Part shown: positions 12,646 through 23,515 of the stretch, in pieces | Position numbering within the stretch: the stretch's first letter is position 1 | Layout of the letters: every line of letters begins with the position of its first letter | Source: Emydura subglobosa | Lineage: Eukaryota; Chordata; Testudines; Chelidae | Length of the DNA stretch: 64,000 nucleotides | Direction of reading: 5' to 3' | NCBI GenBank assembly: GCA_007922225.1 | Contig: ML679954.1 | Coordinates: forward strand, 24,201,003 to 24,265,002 | The notes under the pieces: generated by a model | What the model was told of the DNA's origin: nothing | The model's input: only the letters and a program-made list of their open reading frames with translations | The model's database searches: none | Made by a program: the position numbers and the translations under genes

Positions 12646-15600
12646 TATAATACTTCAGCCTTCTTTAATTTTACCAAAAATATTTTGAACAAGTGTAATA
12701 ATATATTGTGAAGTGTACACATTTATTTGTATTTTACAATGTTTAGACAATTTTAATGTAATCATCATCATCATCAGTATTTAACCGTTGTCTACAGGGG
12801 ACCTGATCCTGCATGCTTCATTCAGTCAATACTCCCACTGAAGTCAGCACCAGGTTCCAAAACACCTTTATTTTTTTAATCATCACCATAGCACTTGCAA
12901 ATTACAACTAAACAAGAGATAGCTACCGCATACATGATGAAAGGTTTTGACTCTGCTCTTGTTCTTACACTCTAATTTGCTTTGATTGTTTTCACCAGCT
13001 TGCAAAACAGCGTAAGCATGCAGTTAAATGAAAAAGTAAAATAATGAGGAGAGAATGTTGGTTGACAAAAAGGACTTTGGAAATACTCAGACATACATGG
13101 AAAAGAGATGCCACAGAAATAAGGGTCGTTTAGAACTTGCTTTTAAGGGCTGGATTTTGCCACCCTTGAGCTTACTTCTGGGACTACTCATGAAATAAAG
13201 TAGTATATAGTGTAAGGGTGGCACAAACTGGTTCAAACCCTTCGCTACCACTGCCCTCAGAGATTTACTCAAGACTACAGTAAAAGAAATGGAATTTTTT
13301 TCTTTAGAGTCCTCTGATAAAGCTACTGTATGTCCCAAATCGAAGGAAAAGAGATCAAACTATTACAAGACATCCTTGGGAATGTGTGCTTCCTACCTAT
13401 TCTTGTCTCTTAAGGGCAGATTCTCATAGGTCAATGCTCTGTTAATTTTTACCAGCTGAGAATCTACCCCAAAGTATTTTAATTCTAAGTATTAAGAGAT
13501 TATAAATCTAACTTGCCATATGTCTCATAAAAGGATGCAGTACTTGAAAAACTATAATGGAACTTAAATTTCCTTACGTGAGACTCCAAATGTAAAGGCA
13601 GTTTCAATTTTTACTACTTCAGTGGGACTGATAATGTGAGTAGGTTAAGCTGGATTTGGTACTATATTTTAGAAATGTTGTTTCTTTTACTTTTTCTAGT
13701 CAGTTTGCTGTTTTCATTCCACCAGAATTGCTGTCACTCAAGTAGACCTTGTCATTCTTTGCTTCAGTACAACCCGCTACAAATGAAAGTAATTATTTTA
13801 TTGTTTGGGCAGTCTGCCTGGCAGACAGCAGGACTTGGATACCTGCCGTTGCCTTGTACACATGTGTTAGCTTCACATTTTTTCAACAAAGATGATAGCT
13901 TTCATGGTGTGGACTTAAATTAAAAAAAAAGATTAAAAAAAATTAATAAAAAATGCTAAGTAACTGTGGTCTGTCTTGACAGCATTCAGCCTGAGTATTG
14001 TTTTGAAGTGTTTTACAATGCTAATTTGTGATAAATCACAAGGAATGAATGAAGTAGCAATCTACATACTGTTTCTTTAATATAACTACATCATGAACAT
14101 AAAACTAAACATATTTCCAAGGAACAGTGAAAGAGAACTAGGCAGCTGAAAAGATCTTCTACTGCTCTTGCTCACTCCTGTCAGTCTCATGTTTCTGAAG
14201 TTTTGTTTTATGGGATGCCAAACTCTCCTCTTCAGCTTATACCAGCCTCAGAATTCAATAGACACAGGACTTTTGTTCAGTTCATTGTAGACACAGGGAC
14301 CAGATATAAAGTTTGGATCCAGATTTAGATGTTTTCAAAATTCAAAGATGTTTGAATCCGTGGTTTTCCTTTAGACTTATCTCTAGTTTTATTTCAAAAT
14401 GTTATGGCAAATATCAAGTTGTTATCCTCCACATATTGTAATAAATTAAAACAAGAGGGTTAAAGAATGTCAGGAAAGGATGCTTCTTTCTTAGTACCTA
14501 TTGCTTGTGGGTAAAATTCACATTCCTGCCATCTCTGCCTTTCACATACAAACACACAAAGCCAAGCTTTGTGAGAGGAATTTATGAAGGGCTGTGGTGT
14601 GACAAAATCCATGCCCAGCCTATGGATAGGATGTGTGGCAGTTCTGCAGTTTCAGTGTAGTCCCTGTTTCATCATGTTCAAGCACATGAAGCATTGAGTG
14701 ACTTTTGGGAGATATTTTTAATCATCTCCACTTCCTATTGGCTCCTGGGACTGGGCCCAGTGTCAAAAGACCTCCCTAGGGCTCATGCACTGGAGGTTGC
14801 TTCACATAATGAAATGGCACAGTCAGCCCAAAACAAAGGTTCCAAGATGTAAACAAGCAAAAGGCACCAAATCAAATTAGAAGCTTTGCTATGCTTTAGT
14901 TTGAATGCTACTACACATAACTAACAATCACTTTCATTAAAAGGGGATTTCTTTTTTTCTATGGTAAACATAGAATTATGTTTTGACAAAGAATAATTAG
15001 ATTGTGTGATGGTGTATATGGCATGCAGTTTTAATCAACTCGTACTAAAATAATGGCCAGTATAAATCCATACTATGAATACAGACAGATGATGGGAAAT
15101 ATTCAAAGCACTATCACTGGTATTCTAAATCACTAGGGGATTTCACAGTATCACTGGATCCTGTCACAGAAAGCTGTTGCAGGAGATATGAGGACTGAAA
15201 CAGACTAACAAGCATTTATGGAAAATGGTAATTATAAAATACTAATTTTTTCTTTTACATATCCACTACGTCTCTGCTCCTGTTCTTGTAGCCACTGAGA
15301 CAAAAGGGAAGTTACCCAAACCAACTGATAGTACTATTTCCATCCTGAATGCTGCCAGTTGTTACCGCCTCTATAAACACACAGGCACTCAAAATCCGAG
15401 CCAGGGTGAGGTGGTGGTTGGGGGTCAAGATCAGGCATAAATTAACGTGTGTTTGGCTACTCATGCTCTCCATCTGATCCCTGTCATCTTTTCCCAAAAT
15501 GACATGAGATTGGGATGCATGGGTGACATGGAAATAATGAGTGTGCCATACAAAGATTTCCACAAATGCAAAGCCATTAGTTTGTGCCTGTAGTTCCTCT

Positions 15601-16243
15601 ATGTGTATTGCGTAAGCCACCAGTAACCTCTTTGCATTCCATATCATGCCGTATAAGGCCTAGAAGTGGTGCAATGGGCTTTTCACTCTGCACACCTGAG
15701 TTTATACCCTGCCAGAGCACATGGGTGAAATTGAGTTTTGGTGTTCAGCTTCTGGTCCATCCTTTAAGGAACAGAATAAGGGCAGAAGTGATTGATGAAA
15801 TTGGAGCTGTTGATAACAGGATAATCTAGAAATTTCAGCTGAGAGTCCTGATCCTATCTAAAGTATTTCACAGCACAGGGAAGTTTAAGATGGGAAAATG
15901 TGGAGTGCAAACCAATGAAGACAGCAATAACACAAGCAATTAGAGATAACTTTGAATCCAAAAACAATGTGCTTGTCATGTGTAAAGCACAGTATAGACA
16001 TTTAGTTAAAGGAGAGTTTATAGTTTAGAGTTTAGAGTTTATAGTTATAGGAGAGTTTTTATTTGGGTTGGATAGCTTTAGAAATGGCAGCCAAAACCAC
16101 AGATTCTTGACAGTTCTGATGGCGGCATCTTAATAAAACTAAGAAACTGAGAAACTAATCCCTGCTTCAAATCTGAGTCTCTCTCTTAGCTGGAGTGTTA
16201 AACTGGGAGAGGTCTGTCATCCTGAATAGGTCATGTTTTAGGA

Positions 16244-17368
16244 CATAGTTTCTCAACCTGTAGTACCCGTACCCCTGGGCATACATGAGACACAGTCAGA
16301 GGGTACGTGGCAAAAAACACAGTGAAGGGAGGCGGGCAGCAGCCACTGGCTTCTGGGGAAGAGGGCAGCAGCCGCCGGCTTCCTGCCTGGTCTCACCTCC
16401 TACCTCCTAGCTGGGAGGTAGATGGCAGCCGTCCCAGTCCTGGGAAACTGGGCGGCAGCCGCTGGCTTTTTGGGAAGCCAGGCAGCAGCCGCCCACATCC
16501 TGCCCAGTCCCAGCTCCCAGGTGGCAGCCCGGCAGCAGCCTCCTGCGCCTTTCGAGCTGGGCTCACAGCTGGGTGGCTGCCACCCATGCCTTGGCTCTGA
16601 GCCGAGAGTCAGCCTCCCGTGCTCTGGATTTAAGATGGGCAGCAGCTGCCTGCCGCCTGCCCACATCCCCAGGTCCCAGGATGTACAGAAGCCTCGAAGC
16701 AGGTGGCAGTTGCCCACCTCCCAGGCTGGTACCCAGGCGGCAGCCACCTGCAACTTGCCCAGGTGGCAGCTCCCATCCCCGTCTCAAAGCCCAGTGCCCA
16801 GAAAGCAGGCGGAGAGCCCAGCGGCTTGCCCAGTCCTGGAGCCGGGCTCAACCCACAGGTTTACTTGTCAATTTCGCTGCTCTAGCTGAGCAGTGAAATT
16901 GACAACTATGACAGCCCCAGATTTTATCAGTATAAAAATCTTAAGAAGGGCCCACACAGTGTGATTTGCCCCAGGCCCGCATTCCCGTAAGGATGGCCAT
17001 GGGAGCGCTGCTATCCACTCTGGTTGGCCACTAGTGCCTGCTCATACCTCACAAGTTCCCGCCCGTGTGAGCAGAACACCACATGACCCCACCATCAGGC
17101 CATAGTGACTGGCTGGCGTTGACCTTTGCTCGTATATGGAGAAAGGGAAGGAGGAAGGAGGGGAGAAACAGCAGGGGGTTTTGTGATCTGCCACAGCCAC
17201 ACAGCACTGCAGAACTCAGAACTCTCCTGCTTTACGAGAAATACAATCGTCCAGTGGTAAAGGGGAAAAAGATTTTATTTCTCAGAGAGGAAAATTGAGT
17301 GTTGGGGTACTCATTAAAATTTTCAGAAGTTAGGGGGTACTTGCTACTTAAAAGTTTGAGAAACACTG
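16244..17368. mobile_element. hAT-like non-autonomous DNA transposon with 8-bp TSD
   Basis: The left end reads CATAGTTTCTCAACCTG and the right end, read inward, CAGTGTTTCTCAAACTTTT. These are imperfect terminal inverted repeats of the CAGTGGTTCTCAA type known in hAT elements. Both ends are flanked by a perfect 8-bp direct repeat TTTTAGGA (16236-16243 and 17369-17376), the target-duplication length expected of hAT. The subterminal GTACCC words are also mirrored. The 1,125-bp interior has no transposase. It holds a GC-rich block (about 16,320-16,870) with repeated GGCAGCAGCC, an 18-bp hairpin and ordinary AT-richer sequence after it. Confidence 0.85.
16320..16870. repeat. GC-rich degenerate GGCAGCAGCC repeat block
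   Basis: This part of the hAT-like element is far richer in G and C than its surroundings and is made of irregular copies of GGCAGCAGCC and GCCGCTGGCTT with TCCCAGGTGG spacers. Several long open frames occur on both strands here. They reflect low stop-codon density in GC-rich repeat DNA (Ala/Gly/Pro/Ser-rich products), not genes. Confidence 0.7.
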
Positions 17369-17873
17369 TTTTAGGAGACATGTTATGGTAATGGGCTTTA
17401 TAATCAATCTGCTTTTGAATTAAATGTAATTATGGTGGCAAAGGGTTATGAGCATCATCTGAGCTCCGCAAACCACAAGGCAAAGATCCTGGATATGATT
17501 TTATCCCTGCAGAGGTACATGCAAAGGAAAAAAATAGTAAACTCCTATATCAATTACACTACATCATATTATAAGTAGCAATGGGTGAACCTCAAATGTT
17601 TAGGAAGTTTGGCCAAGATAATCACCCTAAGGTTTTCCAAATTTCTAGTCTGTGAAATTGGGCTGGAAATCTTGCTTGATTTCTGGTTCTTCCTGCTGCT
17701 GCTCAGGGTGGGAATACCGTGAGAATAGATATTATGTATTATTTCGACAACTCCACTGACAGGCAGAGGAAGTTCAGACTGGCCACAAGCCAATGCTAAT
17801 TGGGTCCCTGGGAGCCCGGGAAGCCCTGGGAGCATAGGAGGAAAACAACTGCTTGGTGCAAATGGCAAGAGAT

Positions 17874-18345
17874 AACCTGTTCTTTGTGAAAAAAATGTCA
17901 ATAAAGTTAAAAGGTAACAAATGAGAAACTGTAATTTGACCGATCTTAATGTATGGAAAAGAGACTTGGCCAGACATTAGAAAATAAATCAGTATGCTCT
18001 CCATCACAGAAATGAAGATGCTAAGATGGTTAAATAGTTGGCCACACCACAATTGGTAATAAAATGAGATTGAAAAAGGCCTTATGTGGGTTGCTCCAAT
18101 TAAAGACAAGTTCAGGGAGGCTAGGCTACATTGGCATGGGCATATCCAGTGGAGACCCAAGAGCTACACTGGTAGGATGGCTCTTGAAATGATCATAGAT
18201 GGAAGATAACCAAAGAAGAGACCAAAGACTTGGTACATGGACCAAATATCAGTGGCCATCAGAGAGACCAATTTGCATAACATCCTGGTGGACAATCATG
18301 AGTTTTGGAAGAAGACTATCAAAATCATTCACCCCGAATGAGGAA
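17874..18345 (+). pseudogene. RTE-like LINE ORF2 C-terminal relic
   Basis: One + strand frame interrupted by stop codons reads KKMSIKLKGNK, then ILMYGKETW, then SITEMKMLRW, VAPIKDKFREARLHWHGHIQ and finally RPKTWYMDQ. This order matches the C-terminal part of RTE-clade LINE ORF2 proteins (L-Y-G-x-E-x-W, E-M-x-M-L-R-W, V-A-P-I-x-D-K-x-R-E-x-R-L-x-W-x-G-H). At least four in-frame stops make it non-functional. The polymerase core is missing upstream. Confidence 0.8.
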
Positions 18346-18397
18346 AGTAACAAGAAAGAAAAAAGAAGCCGCTTACTTGTGCCCATATTCCCTATTT

Positions 18398-18515
18398 AGA
18401 TTGTAAACCCTCCAGGGAAAGGATTGTTTCTTTTGTGTGTTTGTACAGCACCCAGCACATTGGGGCTCTGGGCCTTTAGGTGTGATTATATGTAACTATA
18501 AATATTTACTATTAA
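18398..18515 (+). repeat. L2-tail SINE/LINE 3' end
   Basis: AGATTGTAAACCCTCCAGGG is followed by TTTGTACAGCACCCAGCACA and TTGGGGCTCTGGG. This is the same L2-type tail seen at 23,396 and 45,654. It starts about 50 bases after the RTE-like relic ends. Confidence 0.65.
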
Positions 18516-18735
18516 GTTACTTAGAAGTACAAGTCCCATTGAAAATTCCCCCAGGCGCTTTAGAAAATCCTACCCTTTTATCTTTTATTGGTTTTTTTAA
18601 CTGGATTTTTTTCTCTCTCTCTATTCTCTGCTCCTTTTTAAACAGCCTCTTCTGTGTGGAAGAAGACACAAGTAAAATGTGAGTATGAATCCAGCATTTA
18701 AATCTATGACACAGATTTACTTTGGTTTCAAGTCA

Positions 18736-18807
18736 CAGGAACTTCACTAAAACCAGTGCCTAGATTTATATAGGCCACCGAACAACCATCAGACTTTGGG
18801 CCAGATA
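18736..18807. repeat. 72-bp direct repeat, copy 1
   Basis: The block starting CAGGAACTTCACTAAAACCA and ending GGGCCAGATA recurs at 19683-19754 with 71 of 72 bases identical (A/G at the fourteenth base). Flanks on both sides differ, so the duplicated unit is just this segment. Confidence 0.9.
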
Positions 18808-19682
18808 ATGCTCTGTATTTGTTATGTGGATGCCAAACTCTGAACCAACCTTCCCTGTGCCAGAAGGATGCTCCTTTTAACCAATAAACAACTGATACAC
18901 CCTGGTCCCTCAATTCCAGAAGGGTGGCCCTACCAAGTAGGGTGGCAGGATTCACCCATAGGAAAAAGAGGACTACTGAAGATGCAACATGTGAAGCATA
19001 ATGTTTCTTGTATTGTGTTCCACATACTTTCACATTAAATTCCACAAATAATTAGCAAAGGTGGAGCTAAAGGGCCCGATCTTATTCTAATGAACTGGCA
19101 AGGGAACAGACTCAGGCCCCTGAATTAGCAATGACACGGGACCTAAATCGGTGACTTGAAACCAAAGAATAGGAAAACCTTGTGTTCTTTAAAAACGGCG
19201 AGCTTTTATGTTAATATGGTTATTTCATTGCTTCTTTAGGTAAACCATCAAGGAGCCTTTGTTAGATCATTGATTTTTAGCACTAGCCAGTATTCCACAC
19301 CCTTCATCAGACCTTGACTTTATAATGATTATACTACATGCACCCAAAATCTATGCGGCAACCACCTCTGTTATGCACTGTTGGAAAGAAAAAAATGGCT
19401 CAATTTAGCATTTCTTCAGTTAAGCTGAACATTATTAATGGACTGTCTGTGGATGAAATTTTTTTTAATGTTAGTTTTATAGGGAAACGTAATGCTCATG
19501 AAGGAAACGTGCCCTGGAAATGGGAATTGTCTATTTATCTATGGAGTGGGTCAGTGGCACTGCGAGCTCCCCCACCAGTGTGCCACAAAACTCTTCTACA
19601 AACTTGAGTCTCTCTGCTGAGTTGCCATATAAGGTTGTCATTTAGTGCACATTGCATTTTTGTGATTTGGACACTTTTTAAT

Positions 19683-19754
19683 CAGGAACTTCACTGAAAC
19701 CAGTGCCTAGATTTATATAGGCCACCGAACAACCATCAGACTTTGGGCCAGATA
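19683..19754. repeat. 72-bp direct repeat, copy 2
   Basis: This is the second copy of the block at 18736-18807, in the same orientation, 947 bases downstream. The flanks to the right (GTGGTCTTGCC) look like a different dispersed repeat. Confidence 0.9.
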
Positions 19755-20231
19755 GTGGTCTTGCCTGTGCAGGGACATGAGGTGGAGTAAGACTCCTTAT
19801 GCCCTTGCATGAGCTTCATGAATCTTGGGGAGCAGCACGTAGGGATAAACAGGCAAAGTATTACTCCCCACCCCACACAGGCTACCAGAAAGTAGGCAGA
19901 TCTTTGGCTCCATCCTCCAACAAGTCTGACAGTACAGCTGATCTAGCACAGCGGAGGTAGTAATCTGCTACTAGTAAGGGAAAATAGTACCATACTGCCT
20001 CTCTCAAAGCAAGAAGAGAGCAGAGAAAGAAATGTCTCATCTTGTGTAAAAATGTAATCTGATATATTAGGAAAAAATCATCATGTTCCTTAAACCTAAC
20101 ACATCCGTTGTGCTGATCTTGAGATAACACACATGGTTGTGACATAAATATATATTTTCTCAGTGTCTTTGCTTCTTGATGTATCTAGGTATAATTTGCT
20201 TATTATTAGATTATATTATAATCATGGTAAT

Positions 20232-20770
20232 ACTTTGCACTTATGTTACTCTTCATTTAAAATTTCAAATAAGGACTTGTCAAAAAACAAAAGAATTTTA
20301 CACACACACTGATATACAACTGAAAAAATTTCATTATAATTTTAAAATATTATGAAATTTTTCATTCTTTCAATAATACAAATGATTTTATTACCTTTTT
20401 TTTTTTTTTTTTTGTATTTTGAACCAAAACAAACAATTTTTGGGTTTGTTTTTTTATTCCTGCCTCTCTTTTTTTAACTCCAGTGGAAGGGAGAGAAAGG
20501 GATCTTTCTTTTGAATGAAAAAACAAAAAATTAGACCAAAGAAAATGTTTATTTTGGTCTAAAAGCAATTTTTCATAGAAAAATTGTTCTGGTTATTCCT
20601 TTTTTGACTAGCTCTGATCTCAAAGTTCTTTATAGGGGCTGATGATTATTAATATTTCAGTTTTTACAGATGGGGAAACTGAAGCTCAGAGAAGCTATGT
20701 GAATTGTTGACTTTCACACAGCAAGCTAGCGGCGCTAGTATAGAGGGCTTCCAATTCCCAATCTTATGTG
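20232..20770 (-). repeat. MIR/CORE-SINE-like element split by a hAT-like insertion
   Basis: The right part (20625-20770) holds ACAGATGGGGAAACTGAAGC and a decayed CACACAGCAAGC, the reverse complement of the MIR/CORE-SINE words CAGTTTCCCCATCTGT and GCTGTGTG. The left part (about 20232-20269, CACTTATGTTACTCTTCATT ... ATTTCAAA) fits the 3' region of the same family (TATATAGCGCTTTTCAT ... ATCTCAAAG). The two parts are separated by the element at 20270-20616. Confidence 0.65.
20270..20616. mobile_element. hAT-like MITE (TCAAAAAA ends)
   Basis: The left end is TAAGGACTTGTCAAAAAA and the right end, read inward, CAGAGCTAGTCAAAAAA. The flanks are ATTTCAAA (20262-20269) and ATCTCAAA (20617-20624), a 7/8 match consistent with an 8-bp hAT target duplication. 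The interior is T/A-rich with near-complementary halves (GAACCAAAACAAAC against TTTATTTTGGTCTAAA) and has no coding capacity. I recall TTTTGACCAGCTCTG as the end of an abundant turtle element. Confidence 0.65.
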
Positions 20771-20777
20771 TATTTCT

Positions 20778-20779
20778 GA

Positions 20780-20831
<52 letters not shown>

Positions 20832-20833
20832 AA
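20778..20833 (+). repeat. (GAAA)14 microsatellite
   Basis: There are fourteen uninterrupted GAAA units. A pure array of this length is likely polymorphic. Confidence 0.97.
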
Positions 20834-21092
20834 TTTAATAACAAGGAGTGAGTGCAAAAGAAGACATCACTGGTTAATTTTTAATTTGAGAAGTTTTTCT
20901 CTTTTAAAACAAAGCATATTTTCATTATGCCACAGGAGTTTATGACAATTTTGAATATGCAAATGAAAATCACTTTTAGTAGTAGAGTAAATAATTTGCT
21001 TCAGAACCTAAAACTATAACTATCAGATAACCTGGATGACCTGTAATATACTAACACTAAGGTTCCTTGGTTTTGTGTGTATGTGTGAATGG

Positions 21093-21109
21093 GTGTGTGT
21101 GTGTGTGTG
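21093..21109 (+). repeat. (TG)n microsatellite
   Basis: This is a short TG array following TTTTGTGTGTATGTGTG. Confidence 0.85.
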
Positions 21110-23395
21110 CGCAAATATCTCTCCCCTTTAAAAACACAAAAGGAAAGTTATCAAAAGGCCATGGGGCTGGAGGGTGTCACAAGAAGCACAGCTTGCTCTC
21201 TCTCTCTGCAAAAGGCCATTTCATTGGCAATCAGTCATGTAGCAAGCAGGCAGAGTTATAAGAAAAAGGGCATATTTAAACTTACAGAAAGGGCAGTGTT
21301 AGGTGCTGAAACTCTTTCCCAGCCACTCCCAAGAACCTACCCAGGCTTGCAATACTTCAGTTTTAGTCTCAGGCCAGTATGGATCCCCCTGAAACCTGAT
21401 CCTCTTCCTTCAGTTCTACTCATCATACTACAAAAGTGAGTGTTGCAACAGATATGTGCACGTCTTAAAATCCAGCATCCCTCAGTCTCTGTCTTCTCCA
21501 TTAAGTTAATTCTGGTATTTTTCTTTTGGTTTGAGGTAGAAGGGCATTTCAGGGATTTCATTCCTGCCCGACCTCTTTTGCAGATCAGCATTTGATTTAA
21601 GTTTTCTCTTGTATCTTGGAAACTCTGCTGAATTCTGACACCTCAGAAAAAGAAAATATCTGTAAACTATGGTAGGAGTCTAGAAGCAGAAGAATGTGAA
21701 ACTGTCACTGTGCATTTCTTGTGAATTAGGTTAGGCTAAGGAAACACATTCTCGTCTCTGTACTTCCTAGCCCCTCCCCCTTCTGTCCAAAAATACAACA
21801 ATGACCCATCTGTGCACATAAAAGAGAGCAACTCCTAACATTTAAACATCAACTAATCTGTTACTGCTGATGTATCAGGGACAGCACAATGAATGTCAGA
21901 ATGCTAGTCATTCTTTTCTCTATAATACTAACCTCATGTGTAAAGAGGCACAAGAAAGCCAGCAGAAAGGACAAACATATACACAGAATAACCAATGGAA
22001 CACACTTTGCTTTAAAATGTTTAAAGCACATTAAGCATCTCTCACTTGGTTGTTCTCTCAATGGCTCTCACTTTTATCCCCCTCTTTCTCATCCAGAAAT
22101 ATTATGCTCATCCTGAAATTAACATCTGAATGGTGGGATTTGCTACCTAAACATTTTAAAGAATTATTTTATGGCTCACCTACTCTAGTTATCATTTATA
22201 ATATTTTTATTCACCAATTTGTTTTTATTGAAAATATATTAAAGTCATTTTCTTTCCAGGTGCCAACATTGTGACTAAAATGTAAACCACCTGTATCTAA
22301 AAATATAGGATCCAAACAAAACAACAACAAAACAGCAAATTCTAATCAGATGTTTAATGAAGTTGTTAATGCTGAGGTTGTTTACTTCACGAAGAGTGTC
22401 ATAGTTCTAAGAATCTAAATTGTGAAAAACTTTTCAGAACATTCTTGAGCTTATGTATGTGACTGGATTGGGCGATGGCAGGTAATTTGGTGGCATGGAA
22501 ACCAGACACTCAGCTTTGTATCTGGTAAATTTACCCACTCAGTAAACGTCTTATGGTGGGGATGGGGAGAAGAAAAATCAGGAAAGGATCATTCTGCTAG
22601 GGCCTGATACGCAGCCCAGTGAAGTCAATGGGTGTCTTTCTGTTGACTTAACTACGTCATAGCTATATGAAGGGACTGGAGAATATATTTTACTTTAAAC
22701 CTTTGCATTGCTGATATAGGCTTTCTAGGTGAGCACTGCAACCTTGGCCCAAAATAACCCAGGTGTACTGTCAGAAAAGGCTTCCTTGTTAAGTTTTGTA
22801 CCTATCATTTTTTGCTCTCCTATTAAAAAATGTTTCCTTCTCCTCCCTGGCCCAGGAGAAGTAATTTCTAAGGGATGAAGATGACTACGTCAGAAATCGC
22901 ACCTCACCGTTCCTCAGGCTCTTGGGAAAGGCATGTAATTTTAGATGGAAGAAAGATAAACACACAGGAAATGGCTCCTCCCACATCTCCTCTGGTGTTG
23001 TCCAGTACAGAACAAAGCTTGATAGGTGCCACTCATTGACTGGGAACTGCTAACCCCTTCTGAAATAAAAGAACATTTTGAATCCTTTATTTAATTAAAG
23101 TAGTTAAAGAATTGAATTTGTTTTTTTTAAAAACAAATTAATATGCTGGTTATGAAATATGTTTTTGTTTCTCTATCTCTCTCTTCATTGTTGTTTCATT
23201 TAAGACTCCGAATTATTTTAAAAAACAAGTTTAAAAACCCAGGTAAAGTTGTTAAGTGAGACCTACAAAAACCTTGACAATGGTTAGGCTGCTGGGTGTT
23301 GAGAACGTTGCCCATCATACTGATAGTATTGTCTCACTATTACTTGTACTCCCCCTCAGTCTGTCTGTATCCATATGTTGTCTCTTGTCTTACTT

Positions 23396-23515
23396 AGATT
23401 GTAAATTCTTTGGGGGCAGAGACTGTCTCTTTGTTCTATGTTTATACAATAGGATCCTTATCCATGGATTAGTTTTCCTAGGTGCTACAGTAATACAAAT
23501 AACTAATAAAAATGT
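23396..23515 (+). repeat. L2-tail SINE/LINE 3' end
   Basis: AGATTGTAAATTCTTTGGGG is followed by AGACTGTCTCTTTGTTCTAT and TAGGTGCTACAGTAATACAA. This is a well-preserved L2-type tail. It accounts for part of a 183-codon open frame that spans this region. Confidence 0.7.

Noticed and set aside
15312..15647. 111-codon open frame on the - strand
   Set aside because: I recognise no family. There is no promoter, splice or codon signal to support it; a translated search would settle it.
16307..16896. Several overlapping 60-155-codon frames on both strands
   Set aside because: They lie in the GC-rich GGCAGCAGCC repeat block, are low-complexity in every frame, and show no homology or splice context.
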